A stretch of 62,445 nt of DNA, taken from assembly GCA_947178305.1 (NCBI GenBank), contig CAMWXV010000003.1, forward strand, positions 1-62,445. The letters run 5' to 3'. Both the position numbers and the translations under genes were made by a program. The DNA is from an uncultured Porphyromonadaceae bacterium. GTDB lineage: Bacteria > Bacteroidota > Bacteroidia > Bacteroidales > Muribaculaceae. Within the stretch, counting starts at the first letter, position 1. Every line of letters starts with the position of its first letter. The notes beneath the pieces are model-generated. The model was not told the origin of the DNA. It worked only from the letters and a program-made list of their open reading frames with translations, and did not search any database. This document shows positions 31,188 through 40,298 of the stretch, one piece after another.

Positions 31188-31906
31188 TCAAAATAAAATG
31201 TTAACACCACCAATTGTGACTTAGCTTTGGTGATGGATTCTGTAAATTTCAACTTATCAGGCTCTTCAATCAAGTCCGGACGCTTATGCTGTATTATATC
31301 CGAAAGCCCGAAACAAAACTTTATTTCAGGATTAAGTTTAAAGTACGGAAGATAAAAATCGCACCCAAACCCCACGGTAAGATACAAGTCGGTGGTTTTC
31401 AGCTTTAAATAATCGCTTCTCTTCTTGTTCACATCAAATGCAGGCATCACACCGGCCACAACATACGGCCGCGCATTACGATACCTTTGCGACGCAAATT
31501 TCAAATCTATGGGCGTAACCACAAATGTTGATTTCAGATTCTGCTTTTCATTGGCTCCTGTGACAGCATCGTGCATCTTTATTTCACGATTTCCAAAATA
31601 AAGTCCGGGGGTGAATCGCAAACTAAAATACGTATTCAAACGCCATTCCAATAAGCCATTGACACAAAATCCCGGAGAAAACCCTGGTTGCTCCATAAAC
31701 CACGACTCACCTTCAGGGGTGACATTGCCATTATGTGTAAATGTTATGTCCTGAGTATGAACGCCAACAGAAAAACCCAAGTGCCATTGACGGTTATCGG
31801 CATAAGGACGATTGAGCAACTTGTCATTAAGTCGCTGCGCCGACACCGACGAAGCTCCACACAACGCCACTATCAACAGTATGAGTATCCTGTGTATTTT
31901 ATTCAT
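31184..31906 (-). CDS. porT: PorT family type IX secretion protein
   Basis: Predicted eight-stranded outer-membrane barrel, 240 residues, of the PorT family required for T9SS function. After a signal peptide (MNKIHRILILLIVALCGASS) comes the LLNRPYADNRQWHLGFSVGV motif resembling the PorT N-terminus, and the chain ends in an aromatic strand (SQLVVLTFYFE). It is translationally coupled to porP, which supports the assignment. A general PorT-like (PF13568) barrel is the alternative. Confidence 0.85.
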   Translation of the reverse strand: MNKIHRILILLIVALCGASSVSAQRLNDKLLNRPYADNRQWHLGFSVGVHTQDITFTHNGNVTPEGESWFMEQPGFSPGFCVNGLLEWRLNTYFSLRFTPGLYFGNREIKMHDAVTGANEKQNLKSTFVVTPIDLKFASQRYRNARPYVVAGVMPAFDVNKKRSDYLKLKTTDLYLTVGFGCDFYLPYFKLNPEIKFCFGLSDIIQHKRPDLIEEPDKLKFTESITKAKSQLVVLTFYFE

Positions 31907-31933
31907 TACTTATCTAACGATAAGCCTCTGCCA

Positions 31934-32830
31934 TTATTGCCCTGCAATAAGTGTTTTATGAAGCAACGATGTGAACTGGTAATTCTTAAGTCCCCAACGC
32001 GGAGATATGAGCAATTCCGACGGAGATTGCGATACAAACCGCTCTATAGCTATATCCGCGCGCAATGTTCGCACTATCTCACAACACAGCTCCACATACT
32101 CCTCCACACTGAAGTGCGGCACGTCATAAACACCGTTTTGTACATCATGAGCCATACGTGTGCCCCGGACAAGCTGAAGCTGATGTATCTTAACTACATC
32201 TACAGGCAATGCGTTGATAGCCCTGATGGTTTCAAGCATATCTTCACGTGTTTCACCAGGTAAGCCCATGATTATATGCAAACCCACAGGCAAACCGGCG
32301 GCATGTGTCCTGACAACAGCCTCTACAGTCTGGCTCCATGTGTGACAACGGTTCACAAGCTCCAATGTGCGGTCATGCGCCGACTCTGCACCATACTCCA
32401 CCATCACCCAATGAGTACGATGCAGCTCTGACAGATAATCCAACAGAGGCTGCGGCATACAATCCGGACGAGTACCTATGATAATGCCATCAACACCGTC
32501 AACCGTCAATGCCTCCTCATATAATGCCTTAAGTCGCCGTAGCTCAGCATGGGTATTGGTATATGCTTGAAAATAGGCAAGATACCGCATTTCTGGATAT
32601 TTGCGGGCAAAAAACCGCTTAGCCTCTTCAAGTTGCTCTTTAACACTCAGTTGCGCCAAAGCAAATGCAGGCGAAAAACTCTGATTGTTGCAATAAGTAC
32701 ACCCGCCACGCCCGAGTGTCCCATCACGGTTGGGACACGACAATTGCGTATTGACAGTGAGTTTCTGCATCTTGCCCTTGAAATACTGGCGAAGAAACGC
32801 GGAAAAATCCTTATATAATGGCTCGTTCAT
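31934..32830 (-). CDS. TIGR01212 / YhcC-like radical SAM protein
   Basis: Radical SAM protein of 298 residues of the YhcC (TIGR01212) family, of unknown substrate. The iron-sulphur motif is in [20 protein letters not shown], with later [12 protein letters not shown] and [20 protein letters not shown] segments typical of the family. It overlaps aroC by 4 nt and is followed after 27 nt by porT, so it bridges the housekeeping and secretion halves of the operon. Confidence 0.92.
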   Translation of the reverse strand: MNEPLYKDFSAFLRQYFKGKMQKLTVNTQLSCPNRDGTLGRGGCTYCNNQSFSPAFALAQLSVKEQLEEAKRFFARKYPEMRYLAYFQAYTNTHAELRRLKALYEEALTVDGVDGIIIGTRPDCMPQPLLDYLSELHRTHWVMVEYGAESAHDRTLELVNRCHTWSQTVEAVVRTHAAGLPVGLHIIMGLPGETREDMLETIRAINALPVDVVKIHQLQLVRGTRMAHDVQNGVYDVPHFSVEEYVELCCEIVRTLRADIAIERFVSQSPSELLISPRWGLKNYQFTSLLHKTLIAGQ

Positions 32831-33921
32831 GACATTCGTCTTATAAATGGAGTCTCAGCCTTGGCCAACAACCACATATCCAAAATCGTGACGGCAGCCA
32901 TGGCCTCTACCACAGGAACAGCCCTCGGCAACACACATGAATCATGTCGTCCCCGAGCATTGATCATACATTCCCGACCGTTGACATCCACAGTGCGCAA
33001 TGTTCTTGACATAGTAGCCACAGGCTTGAATGCAACTCTGAAATATATATCTTCACCATTGGAGATACCTCCTTGGATGCCTCCGGAATGATTGCTCACG
33101 ACAGAGACTCCACCATTCCCATCAGACACAAACTCATCCACGACTTCACTTCCAAGAGAAGACACTCCGTCAAACCCCATTCCGTAATCAAACCCCTTTG
33201 CCGCATTGATGCTCATCATCGCCAATGCAAGCCGTGCTTGAAGTTTGTCCATAACAGGCTCACCAAGTCCGGCCGGACATCCTGTAATCACGCCTGTGAT
33301 CACACCGCCTAAGGTATCGCAAGAATCCTTGGCCTCAAGTATGAGTCTCTGCATTCGTTCGGCGGTTTCAGCGTCAGGACATCGCACATCGTTACAATCC
33401 ACCATTTCCTGTGAATAATGCTTATATGAATATGGCACAGAAATATTCCCCACCTGCGATGTATATGCCCACACGCTTATTCCCACATGCTTGAGAGCCT
33501 GCATGGCAAAAGCACCGGCCACCACTCTCACTACAGTTTCTCGGGCTGACGAACGCCCACCGCCTTGATAATCCCGAAAACCATATTTGGCATCATATGT
33601 ATAATCGGCATGCGAAGGACGATATTTATTTTTTATCTCAGAATAATCAGAACTTCGCACATCGTTATTTCTTACAATAAAACCAATGGACGCACCTGTG
33701 GTCCACCCTTCAAAGACACCTGAAAGCACCTCAATTTTATCGCATTCATTACGAGAAGTGCCCAATCTGCTCTGCCCCGGGCGACGGCGGTCAAGCTGCG
33801 CCTGAATCTGATCCATGTCAATCGGCACACCTGCCGGCATACCATCAATAACTCCACCCACAGCAGAACCATGCGATTCCCCAAACGAAGTGAACCGATA
33901 TATCAATCCAAAACTGTTCAT
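32827..33921 (-). CDS. aroC: Chorismate synthase
   Basis: Last step of the shikimate pathway, FMN-dependent conversion of EPSP to chorismate; 364 residues. All three family signatures are seen: [40 protein letters not shown] and the C-terminal [20 protein letters not shown]. It overlaps both neighbours by 4 nt (ATGA type), so translation of ybaK, aroC and the radical SAM gene is coupled. No other aro genes are in the window. Confidence 0.97.
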   Translation of the reverse strand: MNSFGLIYRFTSFGESHGSAVGGVIDGMPAGVPIDMDQIQAQLDRRRPGQSRLGTSRNECDKIEVLSGVFEGWTTGASIGFIVRNNDVRSSDYSEIKNKYRPSHADYTYDAKYGFRDYQGGGRSSARETVVRVVAGAFAMQALKHVGISVWAYTSQVGNISVPYSYKHYSQEMVDCNDVRCPDAETAERMQRLILEAKDSCDTLGGVITGVITGCPAGLGEPVMDKLQARLALAMMSINAAKGFDYGMGFDGVSSLGSEVVDEFVSDGNGGVSVVSNHSGGIQGGISNGEDIYFRVAFKPVATMSRTLRTVDVNGRECMINARGRHDSCVLPRAVPVVEAMAAVTILDMWLLAKAETPFIRRMS

Positions 33922-34427
33922 ACGTCATTCTCAGAGTTAGATATCACTATATCAACGGTCTTACCGTTAACAAAACCCACAAGATCCGAAGGTGAAATCC
34001 TAAGTTGCAGCCCCCTTATCCCCGCACTCACATACACATAGCTAAAATTCATTACCGAATTATGGAAAAACACAGGAAAAGGCTTCTTCATGCCCACAGG
34101 CGAGCACCCGCCCCGAATATACCCGGTCAACGGAAGCAATTCCTTAACCGGTATCAGATCTGCTTTCTTTGCTCCGGCTGCTTTTGCCGCCTTTTTCAAA
34201 TCCACTTCGGCATCCCCGGGCACCACGCAAACAAAATGCTCTCCCGCAGTGGAGCACAGGACCAAAGTTTTGAACACTTGTTTTATATCTTCACCCAACT
34301 CCTCGGCTACATGAGTGGCAGCAAGATTGTTCTCGTCCACTGTGTAAGGAATAAGCTCATATGAAATATGTGCGCGGTCAAGCAAACGCGCGGCATTGGT
34401 CTTGGTTATTTTTCCGGGATGTGCCAT
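33918..34427 (-). CDS. ybaK: YbaK/EbsC family Cys-tRNA(Pro) deacylase
   Basis: Free-standing trans-editing enzyme of the YbaK/EbsC type, 169 residues, hydrolysing mischarged Cys-tRNA(Pro). The start [20 protein letters not shown], the central [20 protein letters not shown] and the [20 protein letters not shown] motif are diagnostic. First gene of the long minus-strand operon reaching gldN. The -7 box ends only 7 nt before the ATG, so the mRNA is predicted to be leaderless or nearly so. Confidence 0.94.
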   Translation of the reverse strand: MAHPGKITKTNAARLLDRAHISYELIPYTVDENNLAATHVAEELGEDIKQVFKTLVLCSTAGEHFVCVVPGDAEVDLKKAAKAAGAKKADLIPVKELLPLTGYIRGGCSPVGMKKPFPVFFHNSVMNFSYVYVSAGIRGLQLRISPSDLVGFVNGKTVDIVISNSENDV

Positions 34428-34434
34428 AATGGTA

Positions 34435-34442
34435 CAAATTTA
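34435..34442 (-). promoter_or_regulatory. -7 box of the ybaK-aroC-T9SS operon
   Basis: TAAATTTG on the minus strand; a good -33 at 19-21 nt is lacking. Only 7 nt separate it from the ybaK ATG. Confidence 0.5.
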
Positions 34443-34517
34443 CAACAAAGTAAAACAATTTAGCATATCCCTCCGTTAAGAATTATAAAGTCGTAACCAA
34501 AATCAAGTTAACTAACA

Positions 34518-35039
34518 ATGAAAAAGTATCTATTGGCTCTCGTTGCCGCCGTTGGCATGGCCTTCGGCGCAAACGCACAGAAAATGAACATCAGCGCAAG
34601 CTATGGTGGTTTCACAATAATGGACGCATGCAACTATCATGACAGCTGGCACGGAGTAAACAACGCATGGGGCGCTTTGAACCTCGGGTTCAATGTAAAA
34701 GTGCTTCCCAAATTATGGATAGGCCCATCCTACACCTACTCATCAGCAACCACCAAAGGCCCGAACAGCAGCAAGGTGGCCTATCACGTGATTATGTTCA
34801 ACGGACGATACGACTATTTCTCCAACCGTATTGTAACCTTGTATGCACACCTTGGTGTCGGTGCCGATATCTCACATCTCATGCCTCGCCATGGCGATTC
34901 CTACAACAAAGGATACTTTGCCATGCAGCTTTCTCCAATCGGAGCCGATGTGGATCTCAACCGCAACTTCACCATATTCGGAGAACTCGGATTCGGAGCC
35001 CAGGGCTTACTGCAAGTTGGCGCCCGATACAATTTCTAA
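34518..35039 (+). CDS. Small outer-membrane beta-barrel protein
   Basis: Exported protein of 173 residues: signal peptide MKKYLLALVAAVGMAFGANA, then alternating beta-strand pattern (LNLGFNVKVLPKLWIGPSYT, LYAHLGVGADI, FGELGFGAQGLLQVGARYNF) ending in the C-terminal Phe typical of BAM substrates. It fits the generic small barrel (OmpW/PorT-like PF13568/PF13505) class; no specific function is inferred. It diverges from ybaK and has its own terminator. Confidence 0.8.
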   Translation: MKKYLLALVAAVGMAFGANAQKMNISASYGGFTIMDACNYHDSWHGVNNAWGALNLGFNVKVLPKLWIGPSYTYSSATTKGPNSSKVAYHVIMFNGRYDYFSNRIVTLYAHLGVGADISHLMPRHGDSYNKGYFAMQLSPIGADVDLNRNFTIFGELGFGAQGLLQVGARYNF

Positions 35040-35057
35040 AACATAACACATCAACAC

Positions 35058-35104
35058 ACAAAGTGACCAATCCTATATGGATTTGGTCACTTTGTTTTTA
35101 TTCT
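35058..35104 (+). terminator. Terminator after the small barrel gene
   Basis: ACAAAGTGACCAATCC pairs with GGATTTGGTCACTTTGT (one bulge), 5-nt loop, then a T-run. The -33 element of the next gene lies within the 3' arm. Confidence 0.88.
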
Positions 35105-35121
35105 GCAAAGAACTATCTTTG
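35091..35121 (+). promoter_or_regulatory. Promoter of the Crp/Fnr regulator gene
   Basis: -33 TTTG (35091-35094), 19 nt, -7 TATCTTTG (35114-35121). Only 8 nt separate the box from the ATG. Confidence 0.75.
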
Positions 35122-35129
35122 CATTCAAC

Positions 35130-35717
35130 ATGGCAGCAAACATACAGGACATACCAAACATAGTGAACTTCATCCGTCAGGCATGGCCTGTTGGCAATGA
35201 GTCTTTGAACCTATTGGCAGCACATATGTTACCAAAGAAATTTCCACGTCGCCATAAGTTGGTTAGCGAAGGGCACATGGAGCATATGGTATGGTTCTTG
35301 GAAAAAGGAATGACCCGAAGCTACTGGCTTGTGGACGGCGAAGAAATCACCACATCTTTTTCTATAGCCGGATGTGTGGTGTTCAGTATGGACGAGGTGT
35401 ACTACTCACGACCAAGCATGGAGTTTGTGGAAAGCATTGAACCAATGGAAGCCTATGGAGTGTCCATCAAATCACTCATGACCCTTATTGCTGACAATAT
35501 TGAGCTATGCAATTGGTGGAGAGTGATACATCAAAACGAATACCGACGTCTACACCAATCACACAAGGAGCGACTCACCCTTGATGCGGCAGAAAGATAC
35601 AAGGAGTTTTTTCGTCAATTTCCTGAGGTGTGCCGCCGGGCACGACTCACCGACATTGCCTCATACCTGGGCATAGCGCCGGCAACACTCAGCCGCATAC
35701 GTCGCCACAAAATTTGA
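35130..35717 (+). CDS. Crp/Fnr family transcriptional regulator
   Basis: Regulator of 195 residues with an N-terminal cyclic-nucleotide-binding-like beta-roll (about 25-120: RRHKLVSEGHMEHMVWFLEK, TTSFSIAGCVVFSMDEVYYS) and a C-terminal winged helix with recognition segment LTDIASYLGIAPATLSRIRR. No Cys cluster for an Fnr-type iron-sulphur centre is evident, so it is a one-component regulator with unknown ligand. The gene's stop codon lies inside a perfect palindrome positioned before the next gene, which is its most likely target (inference). The transcript is predicted to be nearly leaderless. Confidence 0.92.
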   Translation: MAANIQDIPNIVNFIRQAWPVGNESLNLLAAHMLPKKFPRRHKLVSEGHMEHMVWFLEKGMTRSYWLVDGEEITTSFSIAGCVVFSMDEVYYSRPSMEFVESIEPMEAYGVSIKSLMTLIADNIELCNWWRVIHQNEYRRLHQSHKERLTLDAAERYKEFFRQFPEVCRRARLTDIASYLGIAPATLSRIRRHKI

Positions 35718-35730
35718 CCTATGTCAAATT
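35711..35730. promoter_or_regulatory. Perfect palindrome, candidate Crp/Fnr operator
   Basis: AATTTGACCTATGTCAAATT has 8-nt perfect arms around a 4-nt centre, similar in build to Fnr-type sites (TTGAT-N4-ATCAA). Its centre (35720.5) is about 41.5 nt before the predicted start of transcription of the acyltransferase gene, the usual class II activator position. Confidence 0.6.
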
Positions 35731-35749
35731 CTGTATCCATTTCATTGCG

Positions 35750-35757
35750 TAATTTTG
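35750..35757 (+). promoter_or_regulatory. -7 box of the acyltransferase gene
   Basis: TAATTTTG matches TAnnTTTG, without a clear TTTG at -33, which is in keeping with an activator-dependent promoter. It ends 7 nt before the ATG. Confidence 0.6.
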
Positions 35758-35764
35758 TGGCCGC

Positions 35765-36886
35765 ATGAAAACAACAACCATTCAACCACGATTTGACATT
35801 CTTGACGGCCTCCGAGGTGTGGCCGCAATACTTGTGATATGGTATCACTTCTTTGAAGGTTTTGCCACTTCACCTACAGACCAAATGATGAACCATGGGT
35901 ACCTGGCCGTGGATTTCTTCTTCGTATTGTCGGGCTTTGTGATAGGTTATGCCTATGACAACCGATGGAAAAACGGCAGAATCACCACTTCCGGATTCAT
36001 GCTACGCCGCGTTATCAGGCTTCATCCAATGGTGGTGCTCAGTGTGATTCTCGGTGCTCTCGCGTTTTGGCTACAAGGCAGCGTGAAATGGGACGGCACA
36101 CCGGTGTCCGCGTCCATGCTTCTTCTCGCATTGGCTCTTGGCCTAATTCTTATACCAGTGCTTCCCGGAACCGAATTCGATGTAAGAGGCAACGGGGAGA
36201 TGTTCCCTCTGAACGGCCCATCATGGTCTCTGTTTTTTGAATACATCGGCAGTATACTTTATGCCGTGGTATTGCATAAGCTGAATCGCCGTGCGCTCAC
36301 ATGCGTAGTCTTATTGTCGGGAATTGGGCTTACTGCCTGCGGTTTAGGCAACATGTCCGGAGCATACCACCTTGGAATGGGATGGAGCATTGCTGACAGT
36401 GGATGGTTGGGCGGATTCCTACGAATGATATTCTCGTTCAGCATAGGCCTGCTGATGACACGCATGTTCCGTCCACGTCACATCAAAGGTGCATTCTGGA
36501 TATGCAGCATTCTTATATCCGCCATATTGGCATGCCCTTATGTAGGAGGAACAAATCCGGTGATAACCAACGCTGTTTACGACCTTATATGCACACTGTT
36601 CATATTTCCGGTAATAGTATATATAGGAGCTTGCGGTGTCACTACCGACCGATTCTCCACTTCTGTATGCAAATTCATAGGACAACTGTCATACCCGGTA
36701 TATATAATTCATTATCCCGTAATGTACCTTTTCTACCATTGGGTATGGTCAAACAATCTGTGTTTCAATAAAATATGGTGGGTGTGCTTTCTTCTGCTCA
36801 CAGGTATCATAGCTATGGCATGGGCGGCTCTCAAACTATATGACGAACCTGTACGCCGCCGTCTCAGCACCCGCTTTTTGCAATAA
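35765..36886 (+). CDS. Membrane acyltransferase (acyltransferase 3 family)
   Basis: Integral-membrane O-acyltransferase of 373 residues with about ten hydrophobic segments. The N-terminal motif RFDILDGLRGVAAILVIWYH carries the expected Arg and His, and GPSWSLFFEYIGSI is the second conserved element. Such proteins acetylate or otherwise acylate polysaccharides, lipids or small molecules; the substrate here is unknown. It is preceded by the candidate Crp/Fnr operator and appears monocistronic. Confidence 0.9.
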   Translation: MKTTTIQPRFDILDGLRGVAAILVIWYHFFEGFATSPTDQMMNHGYLAVDFFFVLSGFVIGYAYDNRWKNGRITTSGFMLRRVIRLHPMVVLSVILGALAFWLQGSVKWDGTPVSASMLLLALALGLILIPVLPGTEFDVRGNGEMFPLNGPSWSLFFEYIGSILYAVVLHKLNRRALTCVVLLSGIGLTACGLGNMSGAYHLGMGWSIADSGWLGGFLRMIFSFSIGLLMTRMFRPRHIKGAFWICSILISAILACPYVGGTNPVITNAVYDLICTLFIFPVIVYIGACGVTTDRFSTSVCKFIGQLSYPVYIIHYPVMYLFYHWVWSNNLCFNKIWWVCFLLLTGIIAMAWAALKLYDEPVRRRLSTRFLQ

Positions 36887-36966
36887 AGCCCGTCAAGACA
36901 CACAATCAACATTATTTTTGTCCAACATAGCCATCCTCAATGGATAAATGAACGAGATTTTATTTG

Positions 36967-36974
36967 TACCTTTG
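36967..36974 (+). promoter_or_regulatory. -7 box of asd
   Basis: TACCTTTG matches the consensus; the -33 is unclear. It favours the ATG at 36998 (UTR about 19 nt) over the track start at 36974, which overlaps the box. Confidence 0.55.
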
Positions 36975-36997
36975 TGGCAACATATCATCATCTCATT

Positions 36998-38011
36998 ATG
37001 AAAGTAGCTATTGTGGGCGCAAGTGGCGCCGTGGGACAAGAATTCCTCCGAGTGCTTGAAGAGCAAAATTTTCCTATTGACGAACTGCTGTTGTTCGGAT
37101 CAAGCCGCAGTGCAGGTCGCAAATATACATTTCGCGACAAGGAAATCGTCGTCAAAGAGCTTATGCACAACGACGACTTCAAAGGCGTGGACATAGCTTT
37201 CACCTCGGCAGGAGCAGGTACTTCCAAAGAATATGCAGAAACCATAACCAAGCACGGAGCCATAATGATTGACAACTCCAGCGCTTTCCGCATGGACTGT
37301 GATGTGCCATTGGTTGTGCCGGAAGTCAATGGAGATGACGCATTCAATACTCCACGTAACATAATAGCCAACCCCAACTGCACAACCATACAGATGGTTG
37401 TGGCACTCAAACCCATCAACGATATATCACCAATAAAGCGTGTGCACGTGGCCACATATCAGGCCGCAAGCGGAGCAGGAGCAGCAGCCATGCAGGAACT
37501 TGAAACCCAATATGCCGAACTTCAGCGCGGAGACAAACCTACCGTGGAAAAATTCGCATATCAATTGGCATACAACGTGATACCGCATATTGATGTGTTC
37601 CTTGACAACGATTACACCAAGGAAGAGATGAAAATGTATCACGAAACAAAAAAAATAATGCATGCACCGGATTTGCAGGTAAGCGCTACTTGTGTGCGAG
37701 TACCGGTGATGCGCGCACATAGTGAGTCAGTATGGGTGGAAACAGAATCGCCAATATCTCCGGAACAGGCTCGCGAGGCTTTCACTGCAGCCGAAGGTAT
37801 TGTTGTGGTGGACAATCCGGCCTCAAAAGAATATCCCATGCCACTTGACATTGCCGGCAAGGATCCTGTATTTGTAGGACGCATACGCAAAGACATAACC
37901 TCAGACAACGGTCTTACTTTTTGGGTAGTTGGCGACCAAATCAAGAAAGGCGCGGCACTAAACGCCGTACAGATTGCACAGTACCTTATAGCACACGGCA
38001 AAAAATTCTGA
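36998..38011 (+). CDS. asd: Aspartate-semialdehyde dehydrogenase
   Basis: NADPH-dependent reduction of aspartyl phosphate, the branch point to lysine/diaminopimelate, threonine and methionine; 337 residues. [20 protein letters not shown] is the nucleotide-binding start, [12 protein letters not shown] carries the catalytic Cys, and [15 protein letters not shown] the catalytic His. The track start is eight codons upstream and lies on the -7 box, so 36998 is preferred. The antiporter gene follows after 15 nt and is probably co-transcribed. Confidence 0.97.
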   Translation: MKVAIVGASGAVGQEFLRVLEEQNFPIDELLLFGSSRSAGRKYTFRDKEIVVKELMHNDDFKGVDIAFTSAGAGTSKEYAETITKHGAIMIDNSSAFRMDCDVPLVVPEVNGDDAFNTPRNIIANPNCTTIQMVVALKPINDISPIKRVHVATYQAASGAGAAAMQELETQYAELQRGDKPTVEKFAYQLAYNVIPHIDVFLDNDYTKEEMKMYHETKKIMHAPDLQVSATCVRVPVMRAHSESVWVETESPISPEQAREAFTAAEGIVVVDNPASKEYPMPLDIAGKDPVFVGRIRKDITSDNGLTFWVVGDQIKKGAALNAVQIAQYLIAHGKKF

Positions 38012-38026
38012 TTTTCACGACAAGAG

Positions 38027-40207
38027 ATGCTTTTGTCGCTTGCCATCCCTTCAGTTCACCCGCTCATCACCTCGCCGGTAGCGATATTCTTGGTGGTGCT
38101 GCTTATCATGTTGTGCGCTCCGTTAGTGCTCAACAGACTTAAAATCCCCCATGTGATAGGTCTGATACTGGCAGGTATCATGGTTGGGCCACACGGCTTC
38201 AATCTGCTTGCCCGCGACATGAGCTTTGAAGTGTTTGGCCAAGTGGGAATACTTTATCTAATGTTCCTTGCAGGACTTGAGATAGATATGTATCACCTCA
38301 AACGCAACATTGGACGCGGCGCCGTATTCGGGCTATACACATTCTTCATACCATTGATTTTAAGTGCGGCAGGAGCATACTTGTTTCTTGACCTTGATTT
38401 GCTCACTTCCACGCTGCTGGCCAGTATGTTTGCCGCGCATACATTACTTGCCTATCCTATCATATCGCGATTAGGATTGAGTAAAAATCCGGCTGTTATA
38501 ATTGCCATCGCAGGCACTATATTCACCGTTCTCGGCTCGCTCACAGTGCTTGCAGGAGTCGTGGGAGCATGTCACAATGGTGAATTCTCCATACTTGGCA
38601 CACTAAAACTGCTTGGAATGCTGATTGCATACTGCGCACTTACGGTATACATCTTTCCTCGTATCGCCCGCTGGTTTTTCAAGCGCCATAGTGATGGCGT
38701 AATGCAATTCATATTCGTGCTCGCAGTAGTATTCATAGCAGCCCAAAGCGCCGTGGCCATAGGTATTGAAGGAGTATTCGGAGCATTTATTGCCGGGCTT
38801 GTGCTCAACCGTTACGTACCGGCACGCTCTCCGCTCATGAGCCGTATAGAGTTTGTTGGCAATGCCATTTTCATACCATATTTCCTTATCGGAGTCGGCA
38901 TGCTTATTGACATCAGTGTACTGCTAAAAGGATGGACCACCATATATGTAGCCATAGTAATGTCTACTATGGCCATGGGCAGCAAATGGCTCGCCGCTTA
39001 TGTCACACAGCGCACATACAAACTCAGTTCCCTTGACCGCTCTGTGCTTTATCAACTTACCAATGCACATACCGCTGTGGCTTTAGCTGTGGTCATGATT
39101 GGATTCAACATGCATATCTTCGGAGAGGAAATACTCAACGGCACGATCATAATGATACTTGTCACCTGCACTGTGTCCACCATAGGCACATCACGTGCCG
39201 CCACCCAGCTCAAAGTGCTTGAGATGAGCGACAGCAATATGGAAAAGGCAGCCAGAAGCGAACGCAACAAACCTGTCAACACCCTCATTGCTGTAGGCAG
39301 CCCGCTTACAGCTCCGGAACTTGTGAATTTAGCCGTATTGATGCGCGGTACCGTAAGCAAACGCAGCAACCTTTACGCTCTTCATGTACGTAACGACAAT
39401 TCTGCATCATCTCGCGCTGTAAGCCGAAACTCACTTGACGTAGCAGAACAGACTGCGGCAAGCGCTGATGTGAAAATCAATCCGCTTGAACGATACGACA
39501 TGAATTTTGTCACAGGTGTAATAAACACCATTGAAGAAAGGGATGTGACAGATGTTGTAATAGGACTCCACCGCCGCAATGCTTTGATTGACTCGTTTTT
39601 CGGAGACAAACTAAATAGACTGCTCCGAACCACAAACAAAATGGTTGTGATTTCACGCTGCTTCATTCCGGTCAACACAATCACACGCATAGTGGTTGCC
39701 GTGCCTGACAAGGCTGAATATGAAACAGGTTTTGTTCGTTGGGTCAGTTCATTGGGCAACCTTGCCCGAGAAATTGGTTGCCGCATTATATTCTGCTGTC
39801 ACCCGACAACCAAACAAGCCATACAGGTTGTGCTCAGTCACGGAAAATATGACATACGCTCCGAGTATCGCCTGATAGAAGCCTGGGATGACTTCATATT
39901 ACTAAGCAATAAAATCTCATCGGACGATCTGTTTGTTGTTATCAACGCACGACGTACCTCTGTGTCGTTCACATCGGAATTGGACACCTTACCACAATTC
40001 CTACAGCGTTATTTCTCAAATAACAATCTATTGGTGATTTATCCTGAGCAGTTTGGTGATGAATCTCCTGTACCTACCATGGCCGAAACCTTGTCTGCCG
40101 ATGTTTCCGCCACGCCATCTCCATTGTGGCTCAATATGACCAAGCGCTTCAGAACATTGATTTTTGATCGCGAACGCTCTTCACGCCGCCATAAGATTGA
40201 CCTATAA
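38027..40207 (+). CDS. CPA2-type cation:proton antiporter with C-terminal USP-like domains
   Basis: Monovalent cation/proton antiporter-2 family protein, 726 residues. The membrane part (about 1-390, roughly twelve helices) begins with PHVIGLILAGIMVGPHGFNL and contains GIEGVFGAFIAGLVLNRYVP. The cytoplasmic part (about 415-726) has two universal-stress-protein-like halves (VNTLIAVGSPLTAPELVNLA; TRIVVAVPDKAEYETGFVRW), where ligand control may occur. Ion specificity cannot be read from sequence. It may be co-transcribed with asd. Confidence 0.92.
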   Translation: MLLSLAIPSVHPLITSPVAIFLVVLLIMLCAPLVLNRLKIPHVIGLILAGIMVGPHGFNLLARDMSFEVFGQVGILYLMFLAGLEIDMYHLKRNIGRGAVFGLYTFFIPLILSAAGAYLFLDLDLLTSTLLASMFAAHTLLAYPIISRLGLSKNPAVIIAIAGTIFTVLGSLTVLAGVVGACHNGEFSILGTLKLLGMLIAYCALTVYIFPRIARWFFKRHSDGVMQFIFVLAVVFIAAQSAVAIGIEGVFGAFIAGLVLNRYVPARSPLMSRIEFVGNAIFIPYFLIGVGMLIDISVLLKGWTTIYVAIVMSTMAMGSKWLAAYVTQRTYKLSSLDRSVLYQLTNAHTAVALAVVMIGFNMHIFGEEILNGTIIMILVTCTVSTIGTSRAATQLKVLEMSDSNMEKAARSERNKPVNTLIAVGSPLTAPELVNLAVLMRGTVSKRSNLYALHVRNDNSASSRAVSRNSLDVAEQTAASADVKINPLERYDMNFVTGVINTIEERDVTDVVIGLHRRNALIDSFFGDKLNRLLRTTNKMVVISRCFIPVNTITRIVVAVPDKAEYETGFVRWVSSLGNLAREIGCRIIFCCHPTTKQAIQVVLSHGKYDIRSEYRLIEAWDDFILLSNKISSDDLFVVINARRTSVSFTSELDTLPQFLQRYFSNNNLLVIYPEQFGDESPVPTMAETLSADVSATPSPLWLNMTKRFRTLIFDRERSSRRHKIDL

Positions 40208-40298
40208 ATCAAGCCTGTGCTTTGTTTTCAACAGCGATAGAACAAACACAAATGATTAACAATTCGTGATTTAAGATAAAACCAATATTGTTTCTACC

